Below, piece by piece: positions 1 through 8,019 of a stretch of 46,401 nt of DNA. Under the pieces are notes generated by a model, which was given only the letters and a program-made list of their open reading frames with translations, made no database searches and had not been told where the DNA came from. This stretch comes from Bacteroides rodentium JCM 16496. Lineage in GTDB: Bacteria > Bacteroidota > Bacteroidia > Bacteroidales > Bacteroidaceae. Position 1 is the first letter of the stretch, and every line of letters begins with the position of its first letter. A program made the position numbers and the translations under genes. The stretch is taken from positions 1-46,401 of the forward strand of contig NZ_BAKJ01000037.1 in NCBI RefSeq assembly GCF_000614125.1, written 5' to 3'.

Positions 1-128
1 ATCTTATATCTAATACTATGAAAAACACATTTATATAACACAACAAATTGGAATTTTGTTCATGCAGATGAGGATAACTTTAGCATAAAAAAATGGGTGG
101 GTCATTTTATTCTGCATCCGGTTTGCAC

Positions 129-136
129 TATCTTTG
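129..136 (+). promoter_or_regulatory. Bacteroides -7 box
   Basis: TATCTTTG matches the Bacteroides sigma-ABfr -7 consensus TAnnTTTG. It lies 18 bases before the ATG of the small gene at 155. No convincing -33 element was found. Confidence 0.55.
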
Positions 137-154
137 CATCAAAATATGTAGAAT

Positions 155-385
155 ATGGCCGAATATAAATTTGATGAAGATAGCGTTAAAGCGCTGATAG
201 ATTGGGCAAAGAGCACATCTTTCCCTCAAAGTGTAACATTGTCTGATGCTGAGAACATAGTGGATGTGAAACGTTTTGTGCAAGCTAACTTGAGTGATAT
301 AGATGCACATTATCCTGATGATTTTTATAATCCTGCCGTCACGCGGCTATATCGGCTGAAGGAATATATGGAAGAGAACGAATAA
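155..385 (+). CDS. small acidic conserved-type hypothetical protein
   Basis: This is a 76-residue soluble acidic protein with no signal peptide, membrane segment or cysteine, and I do not recognise a function. The ATG sits 18 bases behind a good -7 box, so the leader is very short and the start is well placed. The N-terminal part (EDSVKALIDWAKS) and the C-terminal part (AVTRLYRLKEYMEEN) look helical. It stands alone and is followed at once by a 20-bp inverted repeat shared with the convergent amylase gene. The promoter and coding pattern make it likely real; the function is unknown. Confidence 0.6.
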   Translation: MAEYKFDEDSVKALIDWAKSTSFPQSVTLSDAENIVDVKRFVQANLSDIDAHYPDDFYNPAVTRLYRLKEYMEENE

Positions 386-389
386 AGAC

Positions 390-459
390 TTGGCACTGAT
401 TATGCGGAAAGCCACGAAGCGATTAAGAAATCTGTGTTGTTCCGCATAATCAGTGCCAA
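390..459. terminator. 20-bp perfect inverted repeat between convergent genes
   Basis: Arms at 390-409 and 440-459 are perfectly complementary (20 bp) around a 30-base loop. The element sits 4 bases after the small gene and 30 bases after the end of the convergent amylase gene, the place for a bidirectional terminator. No long T run follows either arm, so it could equally be a repeat element. Confidence 0.5.
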
Positions 460-489
460 ACCTAATAAATCACCTGAGTTGTGACTCCA

Positions 490-2186
490 TTATAGCTTTA
501 TCTTAAGTATCTTTCCTCCATATCCTTCGACGGCCACATTAGTAGCCTTATAGGGAAGCAGACTTATGTTTTCTTCTTTTCCGCTGAGCAGCTCCGTAGC
601 TTTGTACTGGTCCATCTGCGGTATTTGCAGGAAGTCAAAAGCATGAGAAGGAATATTTATGGCAAGGTCTGCCGAGATATGGTCGAAGTTCACGACGAAC
701 AGCAGCAGGTCCCTCTCAAATTTGCGCAGGAATGTATATTGCTTATGTTCATTAAAGCGCCATCCGTTGACATTGGCATACATCAAATCGAAGAAAGCCC
801 CCTGAGAGATGGCCTTTTCTTCATTGCAAAGAGTCAGTAGCCGTTTATAAATGCTGTATAGGTGTTTCTGGTCCTCCGTCAGCATCTTGCCGTCGAACTT
901 GCCGCCATTGCGCCAACGGCGGATGGTATCTACACTCCAATAGTCAAAGATGGTTGTACGTCCGTCCCGGCCGCTGAAACCTTCACTATCCATGCCCAGC
1001 TCACCAAACTCCTGACCGAAATAAATCATCATCGGATTGGTGTTCATGCAGGCTGACACAATGAGTGCCGGAATCGCCTTGCGCGGATCACTGGCAAAAA
1101 AGTCGGAAGCGATACGTTGCTCGTCATGGTTTTCCAAAAAGTTCAGCATGCGTTTTTCTATACCTCCCAGACTTTGCCAAGAGCGGGTGATGGCAGTTGC
1201 CGATTCATACCCGCAAGTAACAGCCCGCAAGGTATCATAAAGTCCTACTTTGTCGTATAAATAATCAAACTTGCCACGGAACAAGTAATTCTTGTATTCT
1301 CCCGGATTATAGACTTCGGCTATAAACAGCAGGGAGGGATATTGCTCCTTTACCTGTGGGATTGCCCATTCCCAGAATTCTACGGGAACCATTTCGGCCA
1401 TATCGCAACGGAAACCGTCTATATTCTTTCCCGCCCAGAACAGCATGATATCCAGCATCTTGGTCCATGTGTCGGGAATGGGGTCGAAATGGCAAGTTCC
1501 ACCGTTCTGATAATCCACTCCATAATTCAACTTTATAGTTTCGTACCAATCGGTGATGTTTGGATAAGCGTCAAAACGGTTGTTTCCGGTAGCTTTTGCC
1601 GGAAACTCCCTATAAGGTTCGGCGGCTGCACCTTTCATGTCAAATTGGCCATGCAGTTCCGATTTCGGGATATAATAGAAGTTATTATATGGGCTGAACG
1701 CATAGTTGGTATCATCGTTTGAACCAGTTGTGAAGTGCCATCCGGCTGGGCATCCGAGTGATATTGACGGGCTACGTGGTTGGGAACAAAATCTATGATG
1801 ACCTTCAGACCGCTACGGTGAGTGCGCTGCACCAGATTCTCAAACTCTTTCATACGCTCCGGTACGTCCTTGGCGAGATCCGGATCGACATCATAGTAGT
1901 CCTTGATGGCATAGGGAGATCCGGCTTTACCTTTCACAATGGCCGGATGGTCGGGTTGGATATTGTGACGGCGGTAGTCAGTTTGCGTAGCATGCTCGAT
2001 GATGCCCGTGTACCATATATGTGTAGCGCCAAGTTTCTTGATTTCTCCCAACGCCTTGGCTGTAAAGTCAGCCATCTTGCCGCATCCGTTTTCGGTGATG
2101 CTGCCATTATTGATGCAGTGGTTATTGTTGTTTCCGAATAGTCGGGTGAACACTTGATAAATAATCAATTTGTTTTCGTCGTTCAT
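490..2186 (-). CDS. alpha-amylase family glycoside hydrolase (GH13), frame broken once
   Basis: The product is a GH13 alpha-glucan hydrolase or transglycosylase of about 565 residues once the break is repaired. It has no signal peptide, so it should act in the cytoplasm on imported oligosaccharides. The conserved GH13 regions are all present: DFVPNH (residues 132-137), then in the second half GFRCD (nucleophile Asp), FIAEVYN (acid/base Glu) and FLENHDE. The frame breaks near 1741: one frame ends after HSDAQPDG and the other resumes with WHFTTGSNDDTNYAF. Restoring one lost base (GATTGG read as GATGG) joins them cleanly. The gene lies 32 bases downstream of the patatin gene on the same strand and is probably co-transcribed. 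Exact substrate specificity cannot be told. The break is probably a sequence error, but a true pseudogene cannot be excluded. Confidence 0.8.
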
Positions 2187-2218
2187 TTCTTTGTTTTCTA
2201 TGTTATAGAATGGTTATT

Positions 2219-3028
2219 TTATTCTTTCCAAATGCTGCCTTTGTCTATGAGCAGACGTTCCAATATATCATTGGTCGTATTATATCCCTGCATGAATATC
2301 TCCTCCGCCTTTTCCAACTCTGTATTGCTGTATCCCTCCAAGTTATAAGGTTCTATCAGCAAATCAGCCTTCTCGCGTTCAGGAAAAGAGTTGGAGCGGA
2401 ACATAAAGTTATAGGAACGTAAGGCAATGCTCACAATGTTCATTTTATACTTGGTTGCCATCAGAGGGCTGACATTCACGGCTATCACTTTTTCGCATAT
2501 ACGGCGGAGGGTAGAGACCGGCAGGTTCATCAGCAGACCTCCGTCCACGTAATGGGTGCCGTCTATATTGACCGGGGCAAACAATACCGGCATGCAACAC
2601 GAAGCTGCTACGCGTTCGGCGATGTCCCCTTTATGGAAATGTACCAGACGTCCGTGGTCCAGGTCAGTAGCCGTAATAATCAGAGGGATTTGCAGTTCTT
2701 CCAGTTTCTTGGATTTCAGGTTGCTTTTCAGGAAATCGATGAACTCTCCCAATTCAAACAATCCGACTTTGGGAATCACCAGTTTGGTCAAGTCCTGAAA
2801 TTTGTGTCCGGCAAAGTAGTCAAGAACTTGATGCGGTTCATTGCCATCGGCGTAGAATACCCCGGCCAAGGCTCCGGCGCTGACTCCGGAAAGTATATTG
2901 GGCTTGATGTCATGTTCCAATAAAGATTGCATGGCACCCAAATGGGCAAAGCCTTTGATGAAACCGCCGCTCAAGGCAAAACCTATTGGATATTTTTTAG
3001 TGAACCAGTTGTTCGTTACTACCTCCAT
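2219..3028 (-). CDS. patatin-like phospholipase family protein
   Basis: This is a 269-residue cytoplasmic patatin-fold serine hydrolase, expected to cleave acyl esters of phospholipids or related lipids. The oxyanion-hole motif GGFIKGFAHLG begins near residue 21, the nucleophile elbow GVSAG puts the catalytic Ser at 50, and the DGG motif gives the partner Asp at 162, so the dyad is complete. The frame is open to 3109, but I choose the internal ATG at 3028 (MEVVTNNW) because the added N-terminus is not family-like and a -7-like TAATTTCG lies about 25-30 bases upstream. It is likely the first gene of a two-gene unit with the GH13 gene. The physiological substrate is unknown. Confidence 0.85.
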   Translation of the reverse strand: MEVVTNNWFTKKYPIGFALSGGFIKGFAHLGAMQSLLEHDIKPNILSGVSAGALAGVFYADGNEPHQVLDYFAGHKFQDLTKLVIPKVGLFELGEFIDFLKSNLKSKKLEELQIPLIITATDLDHGRLVHFHKGDIAERVAASCCMPVLFAPVNIDGTHYVDGGLLMNLPVSTLRRICEKVIAVNVSPLMATKYKMNIVSIALRSYNFMFRSNSFPEREKADLLIEPYNLEGYSNTELEKAEEIFMQGYNTTNDILERLLIDKGSIWKE

Positions 3029-3178
3029 GTTGAAAATATGATATATTGTTCGGCACGAAATTAATGATTTTATTGTAGGGAGAAAGGAAAATAGCGGAAA
3101 AAAGTTCAAAGTATTAAGAGAAAAGTCTTCTCAGCTAGGGAAAAAGTTTTTATCAGTTAAGAAAAAACTTTGTTTATG

Positions 3179-3223
3179 GTTTGCGGATGTCTATCCCAAG
3201 CCTTGGGATAGACATCCGCAAAC
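3179..3223. repeat. 45-bp perfect palindrome with extra half-copy
   Basis: Arms 3179-3200 and 3202-3223 are 22 bp and perfectly complementary around a single central C. A related fragment (GTATCCGCA) recurs just downstream near 3233-3241. It lies in the 263-base gap between the ECF gene and the patatin gene, both on the minus strand. It could be a transcription terminator for the ECF unit's upstream neighbour or a mobile palindromic element. There is no strong T tract. Confidence 0.6.
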
Positions 3224-3291
3224 TGGGGATATGTATCCGCAGTGTGCGAACAAAGTTTTAGGATTAAGGGATACTGTTTGAGAATATACGT

Positions 3292-3801
3292 TTATTTCTT
3301 TGCGATTGCTTTCAGTAGTGCATATCCTCCAAACCACTGAATCAGCATGCCCGGAATGCCCATACGGAAATCTTGTACAGCCAGAAAGAAATTACCGCAC
3401 AGTGCCCATTCAAAGGCCGTACCGATAATTTGATAGGAGAGGATTACACCCAGCAATGCCAATAAAGAGATGTTTTTGGCATAGCGTGCAGCAAGAGCGG
3501 CGGCTCCGGCCAGCAGACCGGACTTTATAAGTATGGCCGGCAACACGGCTGCAGCAGGCATGGCAAAAAGCAGATGATTGATGACCGGAGACAAGATAGC
3601 CGTCAGCAGACCTACCTTGAAACCATATTTATAAGCAGCTATCAGTGTGAAGAAATAGATAGGAAGCAGCGTCGGACCGCCTGCCGGGACCAGATGGCAG
3701 AGTTGCGGCAGGGCGATGTTTCCTGCCACGAACAGCAGGGCGAATAGATAGGTCTTTACATTGCCGAAAGACAAGGAATAAAGTTTTGCAGATGTTTCCA
3801 T
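3292..3801 (-). CDS. ECF transporter S component family membrane protein
   Basis: This 169-residue, very hydrophobic protein has about five or six membrane segments (roughly residues 17-33, 45-60, 63-78, 82-105, 110-130 and 145-165). The length, the early small-residue-rich helices and the pattern PxYFFTLIAAYKYGFKVGLL fit the substrate-binding S subunit of energy-coupling-factor vitamin transporters. Such subunits capture a vitamin or metal and dock on a shared EcfT/EcfA module, which is not present here. The substrate cannot be read from the sequence. It lies near the thiamine operon but on its own unit, so a link to thiamine would be a guess. The ATG at 3801 follows an AT-rich leader. Confidence 0.65.
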   Translation of the reverse strand: METSAKLYSLSFGNVKTYLFALLFVAGNIALPQLCHLVPAGGPTLLPIYFFTLIAAYKYGFKVGLLTAILSPVINHLLFAMPAAAVLPAILIKSGLLAGAAALAARYAKNISLLALLGVILSYQIIGTAFEWALCGNFFLAVQDFRMGIPGMLIQWFGGYALLKAIAKK

Positions 3802-3870
3802 TTGTATAACATTAAGTATTAGTTGATAAATCTATCTTTATTATGACTGTTTAAAACTGAAAAAGTTTAA

Positions 3871-4992
3871 TTAAATCTTCACCAATTCATATTCCATGGT
3901 TCCCAATCCGATTTTCTCGGCATGGCGCAATCCGGCAAGCCAGTCTGTGTCAGGGTGCATCAAGTGGAACTTGTCGTATCCGCACAGGTCATCGTGCTCA
4001 TGTGCCGTGGCAAGGCGGTTGTTGCTGTGCAGTATCGGGGCTTGGATTACCATATCTGCACATGCCTTGTCCAATGCAACCGGGTCTGCCGAAGCCAGGA
4101 TGCCGAGGTCGGGCACAATGGCGGCATCGTTGTGATTCCAGCAGTCGCATTCGGGAGATACATTCATGATGAAGCTGATGTGGAAATGGGGCTTGCCCAT
4201 AACGACAGCCAAGGCATATTCAGCAATTTTGTAGTTCAGACGCTCGGAAGTATCTTCGGCTCCCATCACGGCACCGTCGTGCTGGCAGAGGGCTACGCAC
4301 TGTCCGCAACCTACACATTTGGCGTAGTCTATTTCTGCCTTGCGACTGGCATTGAGGTGCACAGCGTCGTGTGCGCAATGCTTCACGCAGATGTTGCAGC
4401 CGATGCAGCTTGCTTCGTCAATCTTGGGCTGCGAGGCGCAATGCAGTTCCAGTTTTCCGCCTACGCTGGCACATCCCATGCCCAGATTCTTCAAGGCTCC
4501 GCCAAAACCGGCTTGTTCGTGTCCCTTGAAGTGGTTCATGCTGATTACAATATCGGCATCGGCTATCGCTGTACCGATTTTGGGTGCCGGACAATATTCC
4601 CCGTTCAGAGGGATTTCGCGGTAGTCCGTTCCCTTCAGTCCGTCGCCGATAATGACCTGGCACTGGGCCGAGATAGGATTAAAGCCATTCTCCATCGCAC
4701 TTTGCAAGTGGTCTACGGCATTGGCACGACGACCGGAATACAGCGTGTTGCAGTCCGTCAAGAAAGGTTTGGCTCCCAGGCTGCGGAGCAGGGTTGCCAT
4801 TCGAGCTGCATAATTGGGACGTAAGTATGCCAGGTTTCCGGGTTCGCCGAAATGGATTTTAATGGCAGCAAAGCTATCTTTCAAAGGAAGCTGCTCGATG
4901 CCTGCCCTTTTCAGCAAGCGTTCCATTTTATCCAAAAGATTGGATGTAGGGGAGGTACGCAAATCAGAGTAGTATACTTTTGCTTTTTCCAT
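3871..4992 (-). CDS. DUF362 domain protein with two 4Fe-4S clusters
   Basis: This 373-residue cytoplasmic protein has an N-terminal DUF362 domain split around a two-cluster ferredoxin insert. The insert carries CIGCNICVKHC (Cys 196, 199, 202, 206) and CVGCGQCVALC (Cys 226, 229, 232, 236), both complete 4Fe-4S motifs. The conserved segment NHFKGHEQAGFGGALKNLGMG (residues 153-173) is a hallmark of the family. The reaction is unknown; these proteins are taken to be redox proteins in anaerobes. A -7 box (TATTTTTG) lies 33-40 bases upstream of the ATG at 4992. The gene appears monocistronic, 69 bases upstream of the ECF gene on the same strand. Confidence 0.85.
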   Translation of the reverse strand: MEKAKVYYSDLRTSPTSNLLDKMERLLKRAGIEQLPLKDSFAAIKIHFGEPGNLAYLRPNYAARMATLLRSLGAKPFLTDCNTLYSGRRANAVDHLQSAMENGFNPISAQCQVIIGDGLKGTDYREIPLNGEYCPAPKIGTAIADADIVISMNHFKGHEQAGFGGALKNLGMGCASVGGKLELHCASQPKIDEASCIGCNICVKHCAHDAVHLNASRKAEIDYAKCVGCGQCVALCQHDGAVMGAEDTSERLNYKIAEYALAVVMGKPHFHISFIMNVSPECDCWNHNDAAIVPDLGILASADPVALDKACADMVIQAPILHSNNRLATAHEHDDLCGYDKFHLMHPDTDWLAGLRHAEKIGLGTMEYELVKI

Positions 4993-5024
4993 GTCTTTTT
5001 ACCTATTTATTGTGATAGTATCTG

Positions 5025-5032
5025 CAAAAATA
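5025..5032 (-). promoter_or_regulatory. -7 box for the DUF362 gene
   Basis: On the minus strand this reads TATTTTTG, fitting TAnnTTTG. It is 33 bases upstream of the ATG at 4992. Confidence 0.45.
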
Positions 5033-5131
5033 ACGGATTATTTCCATATTAATAGGTATATGGCTAAAAAAAGTAGGGAAATCCCTTTTAACAAATAGGG
5101 GGATAATAAGAGGTCTATCCATGTTTCTGCC

Positions 5132-5139
5132 TACCTTTG
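5132..5139 (+). promoter_or_regulatory. -7 box for the BamE-like lipoprotein gene
   Basis: TACCTTTG is a full match to TAnnTTTG, 22 bases ahead of the ATG at 5162. A -33 element is not obvious. Confidence 0.55.
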
Positions 5140-5161
5140 TGGCAACTAAAAACTCGATAAG

Positions 5162-5809
5162 ATGAAAACAATCAGACTAATTATTGCGGGACTGGTAATG
5201 ACGATGGGATTCAGCAGTTGTTCCAGTTTGTTTTATGATGCTAAGGTAGATGTGTTGAACAGTATCCAAAAGGGGATGAGCAGGCAGGAGGTCACCAAGA
5301 TATTGGGAACTCCAGAGTATCGCCGCTTCGACCGGGATATAGAAGAATGGGAATATTCCAGAGTGCTGTCCGGTAAAAGTAATATCAGCCGAACTCAGAT
5401 TGTCGTGACTTTTGAAGGTGGGAGAGTCGTTGCAATGGACTCATTCTCCGGAGAGCCACGTACCTTGCCGGTTGTTCCCAGTGAAGTAGTGATTGATTCT
5501 CCAGCTCCGGTTTATGTCAGGGGGATGCACCCCGAAGACTTCCGGCATTTTTATGAAAAAGTGAAGTCCCGCCCTTTCAAGGATGATCAAATCGAAATGA
5601 TGAGAACCGTTGCCCGAAACAACAGTCTGAACTGTGTGCAATGTGCCAGTTTGATGGCACTATATACTTTTGATGACGACAAGATGAAAGTCCTCAACAT
5701 ATTCGCTCCCAATATCGTAGACCCGGAAAACTACGAAGCGATTTTAGACGTCATTGATTCACTGTTCAAGAAAGACGATGCCAAGAAAATTCTGGGCATA
5801 CGCTATTAA
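5162..5809 (+). CDS. lipoprotein with BamE/SmpA-like and DUF4476-like domains
   Basis: The product is a 215-residue lipoprotein. The lipobox FSSC puts the lipidated Cys at 20. Residues 30-90 (IQKGMSRQEVTKILGTPEYR, then EEWEYSR and VVTFEGGRVV) have the SmpA/OmlA (BamE-like) repeat pattern. The C-terminal part (about 120-213) resembles DUF4476, with the HPEDFRHFYEKVKSRPFKDDQ stretch and a run of short helices. BamE-like modules often sit in envelope lipoproteins that bind outer-membrane assembly factors, but DUF4476 has no assigned activity, so the role here is open. The gene has its own promoter and converges on thiD with a gap of 22 bases. Confidence 0.75.
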   Translation: MKTIRLIIAGLVMTMGFSSCSSLFYDAKVDVLNSIQKGMSRQEVTKILGTPEYRRFDRDIEEWEYSRVLSGKSNISRTQIVVTFEGGRVVAMDSFSGEPRTLPVVPSEVVIDSPAPVYVRGMHPEDFRHFYEKVKSRPFKDDQIEMMRTVARNNSLNCVQCASLMALYTFDDDKMKVLNIFAPNIVDPENYEAILDVIDSLFKKDDAKKILGIRY

Positions 5810-5831
5810 GAAGCAGGCTTGTCGAAACGCA

Positions 5832-6653
5832 TTATAAAGGAAAGTGCCATAACGGACCGTTCCCGTGCCCTATATTCATGTCTTTCCCCCGGTTTATCGC
5901 AGTACCGATATACTCTTTAGCCTTGCAGACCGCTTCATCGAGTTTGCTGCCACCGGCAAGAAATGTAGCTATGGCAGAGGAAAGGGTACACCCCGTGCCG
6001 TGCAGGTTACGGCTTTCTATTTTGGGGTTGGAATAGAGGATGCATCCGGATGGCAGGACGTCAGTCCCGGCAGAAGGTTGCCGGCAATAAAGCACGTCGC
6101 ACATGTCATTGCCTTCCAGATGTCCGCCTTTGACGAGAACAGCGGTGTTGTATCTGCAGGATAATTCCCGTGCCGCTTGCTGCATCTCCACAGTGCCGGC
6201 AATGGTTTGCCCCCAAAGCAGGCTTGCTTCATTCAGGTTGGGAGTAATGAGGGTGCATAGCGGAAACAGTTCCGTCTTAATGACTTGTATGGTTTCTTCG
6301 GTCATCAGCCGCCGTCCGCTGGTCGATATCATGACGGGGTCATAGACTATACACTCCGGAGCATAGGTCTGAAGACAATCGACAATGACGGTCACAATAC
6401 CGGCATCATGTACCATACCTATCTTGACGGCATCCGGCCTTAAATCATCCATAACAGAGGTGATTTGTGCCTTAACCATATCCGCAGGTATCGGATAAAC
6501 CGATTGTACTCCCAGTGTGTTTTGTGCAGTAACAGCCGTGATGACGGAAGCGGCATAACCTCCCAAAGCGGAAATGGTCTTTATGTCCGCTTGTATGCCT
6601 GCACCGCCCGAACAGTCGGAACCGGCAATGGAAAGGATAATAGGGGGAAGCAT
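5832..6653 (-). CDS. thiD: hydroxymethylpyrimidine/phosphomethylpyrimidine kinase ThiD
   Basis: ThiD phosphorylates hydroxymethylpyrimidine and then its monophosphate to give HMP-PP, one of the two substrates of ThiE. The 273-residue protein has the ribokinase-fold start SIAGSDCSGGAGIQADIKT, the GxVxDPVMxxxSG-like stretch (YDPVMISTSGRR), TPNLNEA, and the C-terminal anion-hole motif HGTGCTLSSAIA. The length is normal for bacterial ThiD. It is the last gene of the thiamine operon, 47 bases after the TenI-like gene, and converges with the lipoprotein gene at 5809. Confidence 0.93.
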   Translation of the reverse strand: MLPPIILSIAGSDCSGGAGIQADIKTISALGGYAASVITAVTAQNTLGVQSVYPIPADMVKAQITSVMDDLRPDAVKIGMVHDAGIVTVIVDCLQTYAPECIVYDPVMISTSGRRLMTEETIQVIKTELFPLCTLITPNLNEASLLWGQTIAGTVEMQQAARELSCRYNTAVLVKGGHLEGNDMCDVLYCRQPSAGTDVLPSGCILYSNPKIESRNLHGTGCTLSSAIATFLAGGSKLDEAVCKAKEYIGTAINRGKDMNIGHGNGPLWHFPL

Positions 6654-6700
6654 GAAATAATTAATAATTAAAAATTAAAGGGGGTGAGAGGAGAACTGTT

Positions 6701-7270
6701 TCAGGTGGAGAAAGTGGGGATGAAATCTTCCTTCGCTTGCTGCCAGATGTCTCCTAGCAGGACGGCACCTCCGAAACCTAAAGCGGCTATTTCCGGAAGA
6801 TGTTCCAGACTGATGCCACCCAATGCCATCACCTTTGAGTCGATAATACCAGCTTGCTGTGCCTTCTTCAAGGTATCGCAGGAGTAAGCGGAAGAGTAGC
6901 CTTCTTTGGATATACTGTCATAAATGGGGCTGAGGAACACATAGTTACAATCTGATTTATGTTTCAACACTTCCTCGAGAGAGTGGCAGGAGCAACTGAT
7001 GTGTCCCTTATATCCGGACGGTATCTGCGGATTGCGCCCGTTCAGATGAATTCCTTTCAGACCGAAAACGGATGCCAGCTGGAATTGCTCATGCGTGACA
7101 ATGCGCGGCATATATTCCATCGGTAGCTGCTGCAGAAAATTCCCCATCTTCTCTGCCGAAGCTCCCGGCTTGCGCAAGTGGAGTATTTCCAAACCGTTTT
7201 GGAATAAGGAGGTAACTGCCGCTGCTTCTCCTTCAAAGAATTGCGGCGTGGTAATGACTATCAGCTTCAT
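6701..7270 (-). CDS. ThiE/TenI-like thiamine phosphate synthase family protein
   Basis: This 189-residue TIM-barrel protein has the ThiE/TenI fold: LEILHLRKP near the start, HLNGRNP where ThiE has HLGQxD, and VMALGGI near the end. It differs from the second copy in the operon (11678-12338) by lacking the classical phosphate-loop context and by a shorter N-terminus. It may be a TenI-type thiazole tautomerase or a diverged synthase. It lies 18 bases after thiF and 47 before thiD, so a role in thiamine synthesis is supported by context. True ThiE activity is less likely, since a better ThiE is present. Confidence 0.75.
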   Translation of the reverse strand: MKLIVITTPQFFEGEAAAVTSLFQNGLEILHLRKPGASAEKMGNFLQQLPMEYMPRIVTHEQFQLASVFGLKGIHLNGRNPQIPSGYKGHISCSCHSLEEVLKHKSDCNYVFLSPIYDSISKEGYSSAYSCDTLKKAQQAGIIDSKVMALGGISLEHLPEIAALGFGGAVLLGDIWQQAKEDFIPTFST

Positions 7271-7288
7271 ATCTTTATGGATGTTTGT

Positions 7289-7984
7289 CTATAATGAGAG
7301 AATATACGACTGCATGGTCCTTAAATCAATCGTCCATAGCTTTCCAGCCAAGGGTTCACCGTAGCCGCAAATCAGTTTCAACACTTCATTGGCTTCTACG
7401 CTACCCACAATGGCAGGGGTTACGCCGATAACCGATTTGTCCGGAGGTGGCATAAGCAGTGTCCCTTCTTCATCCGGATAGAGGTCACGGTAAGTCTTTG
7501 CACCTTCACCGTAGCAGAAGACGGACACTTGGCCTTCAAAGCCTTGGATGGCACCATAAACGTAGGGCTTGCCCCAAGCGTTGCATACGTCATTCAGCAA
7601 GTAGCGGGTAGCGAAGTTGTCGCATCCGTCTACCACTATATCGTAGCTTCTTACCAGTTCTCCGGCATTCTTCTTGTCCAGTCGGAAGGGGTATACTTCC
7701 ACGTTTACATCGCTGTTCAAGCCCTGCACTCTACGGGCGCCACATAGAGGCTTGGGCTGTCCAAGGTCAGCTTCGGCATACAGAACCTGACGTTGAAGAT
7801 TACTGATGCTGACCTGGTCATCGTCCACCAATCCCAGCGTTCCGACTCCTGCTCCCGCCAGATAGAGGGCAATGGGAGAACCCAATCCTCCCACACCGAC
7901 TATCAGCACCTTGGCATTGCGCAGTTTCTCTTGTCCGGCTTCGCCTATTTCGGGAAGGGACGTTTGTCTGGCATATCGGTTCAT
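7289..7984 (-). CDS. thiF: HesA/MoeB/ThiF family adenylyltransferase (ThiF)
   Basis: The enzyme should adenylate the C-terminal Gly of ThiS to prepare it for sulfur loading. The 231-residue protein has the E1-like nucleotide loop VGVGGLGSPIALYLAGAG (about residues 30-47), the Arg/Gln region SNLQRQ, and VDGCDNFATRYLLND. Canonical ThiF/MoeB have zinc CxxC pairs and a catalytic Cys; here the equivalent stretches read TYRDLYPDEE and DKSVIGVTPAIVG, with no cysteines. It may therefore act without zinc or need another sulfur donor. It lies 35 bases after thiH and 18 before the TenI-like gene. Confidence 0.85.
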   Translation of the reverse strand: MNRYARQTSLPEIGEAGQEKLRNAKVLIVGVGGLGSPIALYLAGAGVGTLGLVDDDQVSISNLQRQVLYAEADLGQPKPLCGARRVQGLNSDVNVEVYPFRLDKKNAGELVRSYDIVVDGCDNFATRYLLNDVCNAWGKPYVYGAIQGFEGQVSVFCYGEGAKTYRDLYPDEEGTLLMPPPDKSVIGVTPAIVGSVEANEVLKLICGYGEPLAGKLWTIDLRTMQSYILSL

Positions 7985-8019
7985 TTGTTCATTATTATTG
8001 AGGTTCTGTATTCATCCGC

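Noticed and set aside
3871..4992. Long open frames on the plus strand opposite the DUF362 gene.
   Set aside because: They are the antisense shadow of a clear ferredoxin-type gene and have no coherent domain.
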